Positions 29,115 to 41,201 of a stretch of 64,000 nucleotides of DNA are shown here, piece after piece; position 1 is the stretch's first letter; the number at the start of each line of letters is the position of its first letter. The DNA lies in NCBI GenBank assembly GCA_017795105.1, contig CP051247.1, forward strand, positions 4,310,001 to 4,374,000, in the 5' to 3' direction. This DNA comes from Planctomycetaceae bacterium. GTDB lineage: Bacteria; Planctomycetota; Planctomycetia; Planctomycetales; Planctomycetaceae. The notes below the pieces were generated by a model, which had not been told where the DNA came from, ran no database searches, and saw only the letters and a program-made list of their open reading frames with translations. A program made the position numbers and the translations under genes.

Positions 29115-29618
29115 ATGAGTTACGGTGACGATTCCACAATGACCCCCATGACGGCTCGCAGCCGCGGTTGGCCGTGTCTGCGGCAGTTCTGCGTCTTCAT
29201 GGAGAACCGCGTCGGTCGACTGCACGAGTTGTTTCAGGTCCTCGAACGGAACGAGCTTCGCGTCATCGCGATGAGCGTGGTCGACTCGGCGGACTTTTCG
29301 ACGCTCCGTCTGATGGTCGACGATGCAGATCGGGCCCGTGAACTGTTCAAGCTGTCGAACTTCACCTGGTTCGAGAACAATGTCGTCGGCGTCTGCCTGC
29401 CGGATGATCCGCAGCCGATGGTCCGTGTCTGCCTGGCCCTGATGCAGGCCGAACTCAATATTCAGTACACGTATCCTCTGATCTACCGACGCGGTGGACG
29501 CGGAGCGATTGCCATTTCCGTCGATGATGTCGACATCGCCATGCAGATTCTCCGGGATCGGGGCCTGGAGATCATCACGGAAGACGATCTGAGGGACGAC
29601 GACCATTACTTCTGCTGA
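29115..29618 (+). CDS. ACT-domain protein
   Basis: A 167-residue cytoplasmic protein. Residues 24-90 (CLRQFCVFMENRVGRLHELFQVLERNELRVIAMSVVDS) follow the ACT-domain pattern, and a second half (VRVCLALMQAELNIQYTYPLI) looks like another ACT-like unit. ACT domains bind amino acids to regulate enzymes. No enzyme is fused here, and the neighbouring genes are membrane proteins of the UPF0104 family on both sides, so a ligand-sensing role for that membrane pair is possible. This is inference from position. Confidence 0.85.
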   Translation: MSYGDDSTMTPMTARSRGWPCLRQFCVFMENRVGRLHELFQVLERNELRVIAMSVVDSADFSTLRLMVDDADRARELFKLSNFTWFENNVVGVCLPDDPQPMVRVCLALMQAELNIQYTYPLIYRRGGRGAIAISVDDVDIAMQILRDRGLEIITEDDLRDDDHYFC

Positions 29619-29646
29619 TCCCGATTCGTCCGCCAGCCGGCCGAAC

Positions 29647-30657
29647 ATGCGCCGCCTCGCGATTGCTCTACTGAAGTGGAGTCTGTTCGTTGTCGTAATG
29701 GTCTTTGTGGTCCGCTACGGCTATCGACAGACTCAGCAAATCGACTGGCAGACGATCCCCTGGTCGCCAGGCTGGTTGATGCTCGCTGTCGTTGTCTACT
29801 TTCTCGGCTGGATTCCGGCTGCCTGGGTCTGGGGCGAACTGATGCGATCGGCCGGAGCCTCGATCGATTCCTACTCGCTGCTGCGGGCCCACTTCTGTGG
29901 ACACATCGGGAAGTATGTCCCGGGCAAAGCTCTGGCCCTGCTGATACGAGCGGCTCTGGTTCGCGAGTTCAAGATTGGTGTCGGTCTGGCCGCGATGATG
30001 GCGACGGTCGAAACGCTCTTGACGATGTCGATGGGCATGCTGCTCACCGTAGTATTGCTGCCGGTCGTGCTCGGCACGGCCAGTCCTGAGTTGATTGCCG
30101 AGGCGCCGCCGCAACTGGCACCGATCTTTCAGGCTCCTTCCTGGCAGCGCTGGCTGGCGGCCGGAATCGTCGTGATTGTCGCCGCGGCTCTGATTCCGGT
30201 CTTCTCGAAACTGCTGGCCCTTGCTGCGAAGAAGCTCTCGGGGAAATCGGCCAACGGGTCTCAACCCACTGAACTGCGCCTCCCATTCAAAACCGTGGTT
30301 CTGTGGGGAATTGTGCTTGGCATCGGCTGGCTGCTGAATGGCTTGTCGCTGGGGCTGGTGCTGAAGGGGATCGGCATCAATCCCGATATCACCAATCAGC
30401 CTCTCCTGTGGACCTGTGCCGTCGCCGGGGCCACGTCGCTTGGCTTCTGGGTGCTGTTTGCCCCCGGAGGACTCGGCGTTCGCGAAGCTATTCTGGTTGG
30501 TCTACTACAGTTGTCACCGCAGATCGACACTTCGACAGCCGTGCTGGCCTCGGTGCTGTTACGGCTGGTGTCGTTCAGCAGTGAGGTCGTGTTCGCTCTG
30601 CTGCTTTACGCCCTTCCTCGGCGTCGATTCCGATCTTTCGACGATTCCGAAGCATAG
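29647..30657 (+). CDS. UPF0104 / lysylphosphatidylglycerol synthase TM-type protein 2
   Basis: A 336-residue integral membrane protein of the same superfamily as the one at 27929 but clearly diverged. Typical segments are CGHIGKYVPGKALALLIRAAL, a long helix-rich middle and WVLFAPGGLGVREAILVGLL near the end. It lacks a soluble catalytic domain. It starts 28 bp after the ACT-domain gene, suggesting cotranscription. A role in lipid translocation is the best guess from the family. It converges on hemL with only nine bases between the stop codons. Confidence 0.85.
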   Translation: MRRLAIALLKWSLFVVVMVFVVRYGYRQTQQIDWQTIPWSPGWLMLAVVVYFLGWIPAAWVWGELMRSAGASIDSYSLLRAHFCGHIGKYVPGKALALLIRAALVREFKIGVGLAAMMATVETLLTMSMGMLLTVVLLPVVLGTASPELIAEAPPQLAPIFQAPSWQRWLAAGIVVIVAAALIPVFSKLLALAAKKLSGKSANGSQPTELRLPFKTVVLWGIVLGIGWLLNGLSLGLVLKGIGINPDITNQPLLWTCAVAGATSLGFWVLFAPGGLGVREAILVGLLQLSPQIDTSTAVLASVLLRLVSFSSEVVFALLLYALPRRRFRSFDDSEA

Positions 30658-30666
30658 CCTCGTCTA

Positions 30667-31956
30667 TCAGTCGGCGATCTCTTTCAGCACTTCGGTCGCA
30701 GCTGTGATTGTGGCGTCGAGATCTTCATCCGTATGGGCGGCTGAGATGAAGAGGGCTTCGTACTGGCTGCACGGGAAGTAGATGCCCCGATCGAGCAGAC
30801 CGTGGAAGAAGCGGGCGAAGCGTTTCGTGTCGTTCTGTGAAGAGATCGAATAGTTCTTCACCGGCTGGTCGTTGAAGAACAGCGTCATCATGCTGCCAAC
30901 GCGGGCGATCTGATGCGGGATGCCGGCGGCTTCAGCAGCAGCTTTGAACCCGGCTTCCAGTTTCGCGCCCGCTGCATCGAGCCGCGGATACGGATCGAGT
31001 TCCTTCAGGAGCTGCAGCGTAGTGAGTCCAGCCGCCATGGCGACCGGGTTGCCGGAGAGCGTGCCGGCCTGATACACCGGGCCTTCCGGAGAGACGCGGC
31101 TCATAATCTCATTCTTACCGCCGTACGCTCCGACTGGCATGCCGCCCCCGATGATCTTCCCCATCGCGGTCAGATCCGGTGTGATGCCGAAGAGCGTCTG
31201 AGCGCCACCGAAAGCGACGCGGAACCCCGTCATCACTTCGTCGAAGATCAGCACGGTGCCATTGTCATCGCAAAGCCGGCGAAGCGTCTGCAGAAACTCC
31301 TGGTCAGGAACGACAGTTCCCATGTTGCCGACGACCGGTTCGAGAATCACGCAGGCGATTTCGGAGCCGTACTTCTTGAACGTCTCTTCAAGCTGCTGGC
31401 AATCGTTGTATTCGACGGACAGCGTGTCTTTGGTGCAGCCTTCGGGAATGCCGGGGCTGGAAGGCGTACCGAGCGTGAGCGCTCCGCTGCCGGCCTGAAC
31501 GAGCAGGCTGTCGACGTGGCCGTGATAACAACCGGCAAATTTAACGATGCGATCCCGTCCCGTGTATCCGCGGGCCACGCGGATGGCCGACATTGTCGCT
31601 TCCGTACCGGAGTTGACCATGCGGACCTTTTCCAGCGATGGCACGGTTTCACAGAGAAACTCGGCCATGTCGGTTTCAGCAGCCGTCGGAGCACCGAAAC
31701 TGGTCCCTTTCTCCAAAGCAGCGGCGATCGCTTCAGTCACTTTGGGATGCCGGTGTCCGAGGATCTGCGGCCCCCAGGAACCGATGTAGTCGATGTAGCG
31801 GTTGCCATCGAGGTCGTACAGATACGCGCCCTGAGCATGGTCGATCACCACGGGATCGCCGCCGACGGCTCCGAAGGCGCGAGCGGGGCTGTTGACTCCA
31901 CCCGGGATGACTTTGCGGGCCCGTTCGATCTGCTGCTGACTGGCGGTACGTTTCAT
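30667..31956 (-). CDS. hemL: Glutamate-1-semialdehyde 2,1-aminomutase
   Basis: A 429-residue PLP enzyme of normal length that converts glutamate-1-semialdehyde to 5-aminolevulinate in tetrapyrrole synthesis. The N-terminal GGVNSPARAFGAVGGDP, the cofactor region GTSFGAPTAAE, VNSGTEATMSAIR and the PLP lysine in TAMGKIIGGGMPVGAYGGK are all present. Its product feeds haem needed for the many c-type cytochromes of this organism. It ends nine bases from the stop of the UPF0104 gene on the other strand. The assignment is secure. Confidence 0.97.
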   Translation of the reverse strand: MKRTASQQQIERARKVIPGGVNSPARAFGAVGGDPVVIDHAQGAYLYDLDGNRYIDYIGSWGPQILGHRHPKVTEAIAAALEKGTSFGAPTAAETDMAEFLCETVPSLEKVRMVNSGTEATMSAIRVARGYTGRDRIVKFAGCYHGHVDSLLVQAGSGALTLGTPSSPGIPEGCTKDTLSVEYNDCQQLEETFKKYGSEIACVILEPVVGNMGTVVPDQEFLQTLRRLCDDNGTVLIFDEVMTGFRVAFGGAQTLFGITPDLTAMGKIIGGGMPVGAYGGKNEIMSRVSPEGPVYQAGTLSGNPVAMAAGLTTLQLLKELDPYPRLDAAGAKLEAGFKAAAEAAGIPHQIARVGSMMTLFFNDQPVKNYSISSQNDTKRFARFFHGLLDRGIYFPCSQYEALFISAAHTDEDLDATITAATEVLKEIAD

Positions 31957-32028
31957 GGGGTGTCCTGACTGGTCTTCTCTGCAGGCGGCTCGTCGGATGA
32001 TGGCCGCGATTTTTGACTTGGTGCGAAC

Positions 32029-32050
32029 GGCAGGCGGGAGCCTGCCCTAC
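32029..32050. repeat. GTAGGG-type palindromic element
   Basis: On the minus strand this reads GTAGGGCAGGC, a short spacer, then GCCTGCC: a 7-bp palindrome whose left arm is extended by GTA. Two elements with the same architecture but different arms lie at 53672-53693 and 53795-53816. It is in the gap upstream of hemL, just past the stop of the TIM-barrel gene. Confidence 0.6.
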
Positions 32051-32057
32051 ATTTTTG

Positions 32058-32759
32058 TTACGACTTCTCCCGGGTGGTCCACCAGCGTTCGAACAGGAGG
32101 ACGTCCATCTTCAGGTCTTCGAAGGTCTGGTACTGGGAGTTGATTTCGCTCACCATGAAGTGGGCGTACTTCTTCTTGCGCAGAAGGTTCCAGATTTCGA
32201 ACATCAGTTCGCGGGAACAGTACATCGGACGATGCTCGTCGTGCCCCGGAACATAACCCGGCAGGTGGATGTGATTCAACTTGTCGAGATGTTTGTCGAG
32301 AATGCGGGCAACCAGATCGAGCACCTTATCCCGCGGGCCATCCTGCAGCGTGAACTTCCACAGGTGCTCAATATCGAGGTTGAGTCCCGGATTCTTCTCG
32401 GCCCAGTCCCAGATCTGCTTTTCATCGAGATAGTGATTCTCGACGGCCAGACGGATCTCCGGATGCAGCGTCTTCAGCGTGGCTCCCCACTGGTCGATCA
32501 TCGGCTGGTGAATGACCATGGTCCGGCAGCCGAGTTGACGATAGAGCTCCACGGCGGCGGCAACGGTCTTCTCGGTGACTTTCTTGTTCGGGAAGTGCGG
32601 CACGTACTCGAACGGATATTCCCGCGCGGTAGCGATGATCTTCTTGACGTTCTCCAGCAGATCGGCCGACAGGTAGAACTCGGCATACCGGAAGCCGGCA
32701 CGCCAGGCGCGTTCAAAGGCCGGCGTTTCCGGAGCAAACTTCGTGGCGATCTTCAGCAT
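32058..32759 (-). CDS. TIM-barrel sugar phosphate isomerase/epimerase-like protein
   Basis: A 233-residue protein of the AP-endonuclease-2-like TIM-barrel superfamily. Acidic and histidine residues that would bind a divalent metal occur in AVENHYLDEKQ, LNLDIEHLWK, HIHLPGYVPGHDEH and MVSEINSQYQ. It is shorter than the typical 270-290 residues of the family, and the barrel may be compact. Substrate unknown. It lies between hemL and mfnB on the same strand, with about 120 bp to mfnB, so a shared transcript is possible. Confidence 0.82.
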   Translation of the reverse strand: MLKIATKFAPETPAFERAWRAGFRYAEFYLSADLLENVKKIIATAREYPFEYVPHFPNKKVTEKTVAAAVELYRQLGCRTMVIHQPMIDQWGATLKTLHPEIRLAVENHYLDEKQIWDWAEKNPGLNLDIEHLWKFTLQDGPRDKVLDLVARILDKHLDKLNHIHLPGYVPGHDEHRPMYCSRELMFEIWNLLRKKKYAHFMVSEINSQYQTFEDLKMDVLLFERWWTTREKS

Positions 32760-32878
32760 GAAAGGTCTTTCTTTCCCTCAATGGAAAGCGGCGAACGGGT
32801 CTCCCGCATTATGGCGACTCAGACCCGGCGTGCAACGAGGGCCCGGTCGGTCAATCTGTCGCGGCAATGCCCGGTGGC

Positions 32879-33598
32879 TCATGTGTGTGCCAGCAGGGCA
32901 TTGTGAAGTTGTTGAACCAGGGCTCTCTTCACCGAGCCGGAACGGTTGTGATCGGCACAGGCCGCCGAACGGACTCCGAACAGGTCTGGACAAATTCCCT
33001 CACCGAGCAGCGACTCCATCGCGACCAGTGACAACGATCCGGCGAGACCGATGACAATTCCGGATTCGTGACAACTTTCGATGAGAGTACGAAGCTCGCT
33101 CGTCGACATCGCATCGAGCAAGGACTGTCCCGTCTTTTCGGCTGTGTCGACCATCAGCCCGAAGTAGCCAGCATTCCGGAGCAATGCGATGTGCGATCCG
33201 ATGACGTTGGTGGCCAGCGGACGATCCGCGTAGATGGCGGCGATCCAGCGGGGGCGGGTGACCGCCGAATCTACGAAACGCTGCTGGATATCGGTCAACC
33301 GCCGGATCCATTCGTCCGGCTGCTCAAGTGTCCCCGGGCCGATTTTCAGATAATCGAAGCGATCGAGCAGGGAAGGGGAGGGGCGATCAGCCGGCCACTC
33401 ATCAACGTCTCCCAATGCGACGCTCACGGGGTGGTTCGGGAACTGTCGGCATTGCCGGGCGATTTCTGCGATCCCATCAACGTTCGCCATTCCCAAAGGG
33501 CCATTTTTCGGTTCTTTGATGTCGACGATGCCGCAACCGCCCTGCAGGGCGTTGATGGCTTCGGAGGCGTTTCGGACACTGACAAGCAGCTCTGGCAT
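32879..33598 (-). CDS. mfnB: (5-formylfuran-3-yl)methyl phosphate synthase (DUF556)
   Basis: A 239-residue protein that matches archaeal MfnB, which condenses two glyceraldehyde-3-phosphate molecules into the furan core of methanofuran. The N-terminal segment GGCGIVDIKEPKNGPLGMAN is the family signature; K28 in DIKEPK corresponds to the Schiff-base lysine known from the archaeal enzyme. FDYLKIGPG and the C-terminal GLAGSLSL phosphate-binding segment are also present. ATG 33598 is preferred over TTG 33604. Its presence indicates a methanofuran-like cofactor and, with it, H4MPT-linked formaldehyde or formate metabolism, as known in other planctomycetes. It is divergent from typA. Confidence 0.92.
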   Translation of the reverse strand: MPELLVSVRNASEAINALQGGCGIVDIKEPKNGPLGMANVDGIAEIARQCRQFPNHPVSVALGDVDEWPADRPSPSLLDRFDYLKIGPGTLEQPDEWIRRLTDIQQRFVDSAVTRPRWIAAIYADRPLATNVIGSHIALLRNAGYFGLMVDTAEKTGQSLLDAMSTSELRTLIESCHESGIVIGLAGSLSLVAMESLLGEGICPDLFGVRSAACADHNRSGSVKRALVQQLHNALLAHT

Positions 33599-33683
33599 CA
33601 GCAAACTTTGATAAGGAGCCGAGAAGTCGAAGAATTCCGGACGGAATCTGCAAAACTGATCGTGATGTTTTCCAGAATGTCCT

Positions 33684-33689
33684 TATAAT
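33684..33689 (+). promoter_or_regulatory. Candidate -10 box upstream of typA
   Basis: TATAAT is a perfect sigma-70 -10 hexamer 151 bp before the typA start. The -35 region at the usual distance (around 33661-33666, CGTGAT) matches poorly. If it is used, the mRNA leader would contain the palindrome at 33773-33790. Confidence 0.4.
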
Positions 33690-33772
33690 CCCCGCGTCTG
33701 CCGACCTGCAAACGTCAGTCATTACGAGCAGGGAAAGCGTCGTCCAGTTGACGGTCGGCAACAATGCTTCGC

Positions 33773-33790
33773 CCGTTTCGCGCGAAACGG
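33773..33790. promoter_or_regulatory. 18-bp perfect palindrome, parS-like
   Basis: CCGTTTCGCGCGAAACGG is perfectly self-complementary, 50 bp upstream of typA. Its arms GTTTC and GAAAC coincide with the ParB-binding parS consensus (TGTTTCACGTGAAACA), with differences only at the two outer and two central positions. It could be a parS variant, another regulator's operator, or a leader hairpin. Confidence 0.5.
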
Positions 33791-33840
33791 CACTACCCCG
33801 CGGCACCTTGCCGCCCAACTTCCGACGAGTTCCTATACAA

Positions 33841-35661
<1,821 letters not shown>

Positions 35662-35687
35662 GACTCAGCCGAGTCGACGGAAAACAG

Positions 35688-35722
35688 AAAGCCTTCTCTC
35701 GAAACTCGGGAGAAGGCTTTTT
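35688..35722. terminator. Rho-independent terminator after typA
   Basis: AAAGCCTTCTC (35688-35698) pairs perfectly with GAGAAGGCTTT (35710-35720), followed by further T residues. The A-rich left arm means it may also work for the leftward ThuA gene that ends at 35781. Confidence 0.92.
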
Positions 35723-35780
35723 CGTTGGTTTCTATTCGCGGGAGCAAACTCAGGTATTACAGCCGAAGCACCAAAATGCT

Positions 35781-36668
35781 CTATTCAAACGAGCGAGTTT
35801 CGCACTTCGACTCGCCTGGGAAGTTCTTGGGAACATCGGAGAGGGTGACCTTCCCGGTTGCTGCCCATTCGGTCCCTCGCTGCAGCGTGACTTGAAAGCC
35901 GACGCTGCTCATGGCGACGGTATCGTGTCCGAGGACGGTGTGAAACACGCGGCCCTCGCCGTACTCGAGTGTCATGAGCATCGGTTCGACCTCGCCTGAT
36001 CCACGCGTTTCGGGATCGGAGTAGGCCGTGGCCAGAACGTTCAGATTGCGAGCCGGTCCCCGGAGACGATCGTAAAGTTCATCCTCGCAGTGCATCCACT
36101 TCGCAGGCAGCCCTTTCATGATCGGATGGTCTTCATCGAAGGTGGTGACGACGAACTCGTGCCGCGAGCCATGGCTGCCGCCGCGACCCGGTGTGTTGTC
36201 GCGAACGACTTCGCCATCACGGAAGCGGATGTAAGGGCCGGATGCCTCGGTTCGTCCGCCCCAGCCCCCCAGGCCGATGATCTGGTTGTATTCCGGCCAT
36301 TCCGGAAACGAGTTGTTGGCCGCATGGACGGAGACGAAGCCGCCCCCGTTCTTCACGTAGGCGACGAAGTCTTTGCGGGTCTGCTCCGGCCAGAGTGTGC
36401 CGTTGTAGTTGGAAACGACGACATCGTAGTCTGCGAAGTTAGGGCGGAAGCCCGACATGTCTTCGCCCTTTGGAGGAGAGGTCGCCCGGTCGACCTGGAA
36501 GCGTCCGGTGGATTCGAGAATGTCGATCAGAATCGGGGAAGTGATCTCCCACTTGTGATTGTTCTGGCCGTCGACGAGCAGCACTGAGAGTTTATCTTCC
36601 GCGGATGATGAGGTCGTCGATACCAGGACGAGGGACAGAATCAGGCCGAGCAACGTGCAGATTCTCAT
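35781..36668 (-). CDS. ThuA domain protein, exported
   Basis: A 295-residue protein with an N-terminal signal peptide (about residues 1-24, cleavage near SSA). The rest is a ThuA (trehalose-utilisation) domain with a glutamine-amidotransferase-like fold: LLVDGQNNHKWEITSPIL, then DYDVVVSNYNGTLWPE and GGGFVSVHAANNSFPEW. Planctomycetes carry many exported ThuA proteins, often with DUF1080 or cytochrome partners; substrates are presumably sugars or glycosides but are unproven. ATG 36668 with AGGAG 11 bases upstream is chosen over GTG 36680. Confidence 0.92.
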   Translation of the reverse strand: MRICTLLGLILSLVLVSTTSSSAEDKLSVLLVDGQNNHKWEITSPILIDILESTGRFQVDRATSPPKGEDMSGFRPNFADYDVVVSNYNGTLWPEQTRKDFVAYVKNGGGFVSVHAANNSFPEWPEYNQIIGLGGWGGRTEASGPYIRFRDGEVVRDNTPGRGGSHGSRHEFVVTTFDEDHPIMKGLPAKWMHCEDELYDRLRGPARNLNVLATAYSDPETRGSGEVEPMLMTLEYGEGRVFHTVLGHDTVAMSSVGFQVTLQRGTEWAATGKVTLSDVPKNFPGESKCETRSFE

Positions 36669-36692
36669 GATGTGTTTCACTCCTGCGAGGGC

Positions 36693-36722
36693 AAAAAAAA
36701 AGCTGCCCGCCTGGCGGACAGC
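36693..36722 (-). terminator. Terminator after the upstream PQQ-repeat gene
   Basis: Read leftward, GCTGTCCGCC pairs with the arm at 36702-36711 (one C-A mismatch) and is followed by nine T residues (A run at 36693-36701). It separates the PQQ-repeat lipoprotein gene from the ThuA gene. Confidence 0.9.
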
Positions 36723-36740
36723 TCTGGGTAACGGGCGGGA

Positions 36741-38714
<1,974 letters not shown>

Positions 38715-38764
38715 CTAAATATTCCTTATTTCAGAGGAAGCGGCTTGCGCTCGCTGTGTATCGA

Positions 38765-40984
38765 TTATTCTTCGCGGAAGACTTTCACATTGTCGAACAG
38801 CGAGTCAGCCATCGCGTAGACATAGAAACCGGGGCTTCCCTGTTCATTGGGATGTGGATCTTCGGCATCGATGGTCCACTCTTCCGGTTCCTCTTCGTCA
38901 CGCTTCCAGACCTTGCCCAGAACGTGGGCCACGCCGTCGCGAATTTCAACCTTACATTTCATCGTGTACCAGATATCCGGGTCGGAGCGGTACTTGACTT
39001 CCTTGGCCATGCGCAGGTGGGGAGCCCAGCTCTGCACAGTGAGCTTGCCGAAGTTGCCTTTGAGAATCAGGTTGTACCGCTGCACGGTAATTCCAACGCT
39101 CGGCAGCTGACGGGCGGATTCCTTCATCAGGACGTCGGCCTGCATGGTGTAGCCCGACATCTCCGGGTAGCCAATCCACATGTAGGCGGAAGGACGTCCC
39201 TTGTTGAGGGAGTTGATGAGCACGTTCTCGCCGTCGACCTGATGCGGCTTCAGCTTGAGGAACGCGTTCACCCACGTCGGCGGAACCTGAGTTCCAGTGA
39301 GGCCATCAAAGTTCCAGCTCCAGTCGCCACCCGGGAAGTACCGGACGCGGGCCGTCGTCGTCAAATCGCCCGCCTTCGCGGTGATAAGACCGGCGTGATC
39401 TTTCTTGCCACCTTCCAGGGTCAGCTTCTTGCCGTCGGCTTTGGCAACCGGGGCCAGACCTTCATCCGGGGTCAGCTCGAAATCGAGCGTCTTCAGGAAG
39501 ACACCGTTCTTGTCGTAAGCACGCAGTTCGTACTCGACCGAGCCTTTGTCGATGATGTAAGTTTCGTACGGCATCAGGTGAATGGTCGCGATTTCGTCGC
39601 CGGCCTTTTCTTCTTTCGCCAGCGGCGGAATCGGATCGGATTCGACCTTGGCGTCTTTGTCGCCGATGCAGATCATCCGGTCGCGAGTACAGAAGTAAAC
39701 GCGGCCATTGGCGATGGCTGGTGACGCATAGATCTCGTCGTATCCGGCCGAATCGGTGGCGAGCAGCTGCGTGTGATACAGCGATTCGCACTTCTCGCGG
39801 CTCGGTTTAAGGATGTGAATGTTGCCGTTCACTTCCATGACATACAGCTTGCCATCCGCCCAGACGGGTGAGCCCTTGCCCACGGTACCGAGCGAGTGAT
39901 CCCACAGTTTGTCGCCGGTCTTCGAATCGAAAGCGACGAGGTTTCCGGTATCGGTCACGACATACAGAATGCCGTCCTTCACCAGCAGGCTGGCATAACC
40001 GGCCTTGATGTCGTCGACGCGCCAGACCGATGCGGTTTCAGTAACGTCGCCTTCGCCAGTCGCCCGCAGGCACTCGACACGTCCGAACTTGATGTTGTCG
40101 ACGTTGTCTTCCCCATGGGACATATAGACCAGATCGCCATCGACGACGGGCGAGGAGTTCAGTCCCCGCTTCGACATCTTGTGGCCCCAGATCGTCTTCC
40201 CGGTCCGCGCGTGGATCGCGTACAGACCTCCGTCCGGATTCCCGGCAATCATCATCCGCTGACCGTTGATCACAGTGACAACAGGCCCCGAGTAGTTGGT
40301 GTCCAGCGGAGCTCCTCCGACCTGAGACGCCCACTGGAGTGCACCTGTCTTTTTATCGAAGGCGTAATAAGTCTGCTTCGGGGGCGGAGCTGCGGTTTCA
40401 CCCCAGTTGAGTCCGAAGAAGCTGACAATGACACGATCTTCATCGATGATCGGAGTCTGAGTCCGTCCGCCGTAACCGGAGATCTTGCCGTACTCTTCGA
40501 ACAGCGAATGCTGCCAGAGCACTTCGCCTTCCTGGTTGTAGCATTTGAAGAGACCGCTGACGGAGTGCACGTAAACGTTGCCCGTTTCCGGATCACCCAC
40601 CATCGAGGCCCAGCCGACGCGGGGAGCAGGAATGTCGGTCTGGAAGACGTTGAAGACATCCTTCCAGAGGACTTCTCCAGTCTCGGCGTCCCAGCAGACG
40701 ACCTGCTCGCGAGCGTGGACTTTCTCTTCGGGATCGGTGACATCGTCGGCGGTGCGACAATTGAGGTAGACGCGGCCGTTCATCACGATGGGTGTCGAGC
40801 GACCCCCAATTTCCGAAGTCCAGAGGACGTTCTCTCCGGTCTCGAGATCGAACCGTTCCGGCAGATTCTTTTCGCGGCTGACCCCGTTCATTTCCGGGCC
40901 ACGCCAATGCGCCCAGTCATTAGCGTTCAGCGTGGTCGCGAACACCAGTAACAGGCATAACCCTGCCAGGTGTGAGAACTTCAT
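38765..40984 (-). CDS. PQQ-like beta-propeller protein with C-terminal domain
   Basis: A 739-residue exported protein. A signal peptide occupies residues 1-22 (FSHLAGLCLLLVFATTLNA). DWAHWRGPEMNGVS begins a PQQ-like propeller of about 400 residues with repeats such as CWDAETGEVLWKD, YAFDKKTGALQWASQ and AFDSKTGDKLWDHS. The last 250 residues carry different domains: an Ig-like region (ELTPDEGLAPVAKADGKKLTLEGG) and a jelly-roll-like WSWNFDGLTG ... GFYVYAMADSLFDNVKVF. The role may be exported carbohydrate or alcohol oxidation, not proven. AAAGGA seven bases before ATG 40984 supports this start. It precedes the His-rich propeller gene by 50 bp. Confidence 0.92.
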   Translation of the reverse strand: MKFSHLAGLCLLLVFATTLNANDWAHWRGPEMNGVSREKNLPERFDLETGENVLWTSEIGGRSTPIVMNGRVYLNCRTADDVTDPEEKVHAREQVVCWDAETGEVLWKDVFNVFQTDIPAPRVGWASMVGDPETGNVYVHSVSGLFKCYNQEGEVLWQHSLFEEYGKISGYGGRTQTPIIDEDRVIVSFFGLNWGETAAPPPKQTYYAFDKKTGALQWASQVGGAPLDTNYSGPVVTVINGQRMMIAGNPDGGLYAIHARTGKTIWGHKMSKRGLNSSPVVDGDLVYMSHGEDNVDNIKFGRVECLRATGEGDVTETASVWRVDDIKAGYASLLVKDGILYVVTDTGNLVAFDSKTGDKLWDHSLGTVGKGSPVWADGKLYVMEVNGNIHILKPSREKCESLYHTQLLATDSAGYDEIYASPAIANGRVYFCTRDRMICIGDKDAKVESDPIPPLAKEEKAGDEIATIHLMPYETYIIDKGSVEYELRAYDKNGVFLKTLDFELTPDEGLAPVAKADGKKLTLEGGKKDHAGLITAKAGDLTTTARVRYFPGGDWSWNFDGLTGTQVPPTWVNAFLKLKPHQVDGENVLINSLNKGRPSAYMWIGYPEMSGYTMQADVLMKESARQLPSVGITVQRYNLILKGNFGKLTVQSWAPHLRMAKEVKYRSDPDIWYTMKCKVEIRDGVAHVLGKVWKRDEEEPEEWTIDAEDPHPNEQGSPGFYVYAMADSLFDNVKVFREE

Positions 40985-41201
40985 AACTGATTCCTTTGCG
41001 TGCAAGTCAAGGAGTAATGAGGTGTGTTCGAGCGGGCTGGCTTCAATCGTGCTTACCGTTTTTCGTCAGTGTCTGCGTCGTCGGAAAGTTGTCGATTGAT
41101 ATGTTGATGCAGGCCATTCGAGTGTACGCATCCGCTCTTCGGTTGTAAACGATGACGCAGCTTGCCCAGCCTCCGGGAGAGACCGGACAGACGGGGCCTG
41201 T

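Noticed and set aside
33773..33790. E2F-type eukaryotic site (TTTCGCGCGAAA)
   Set aside because: The match is exact for the core but has no meaning in a bacterium; noted only because it coincides with the parS-like palindrome.
39896..40951. 351-residue open frame opposite the second PQQ-repeat gene
   Set aside because: The propeller repeats on the other strand are clear; this frame has no family signature.
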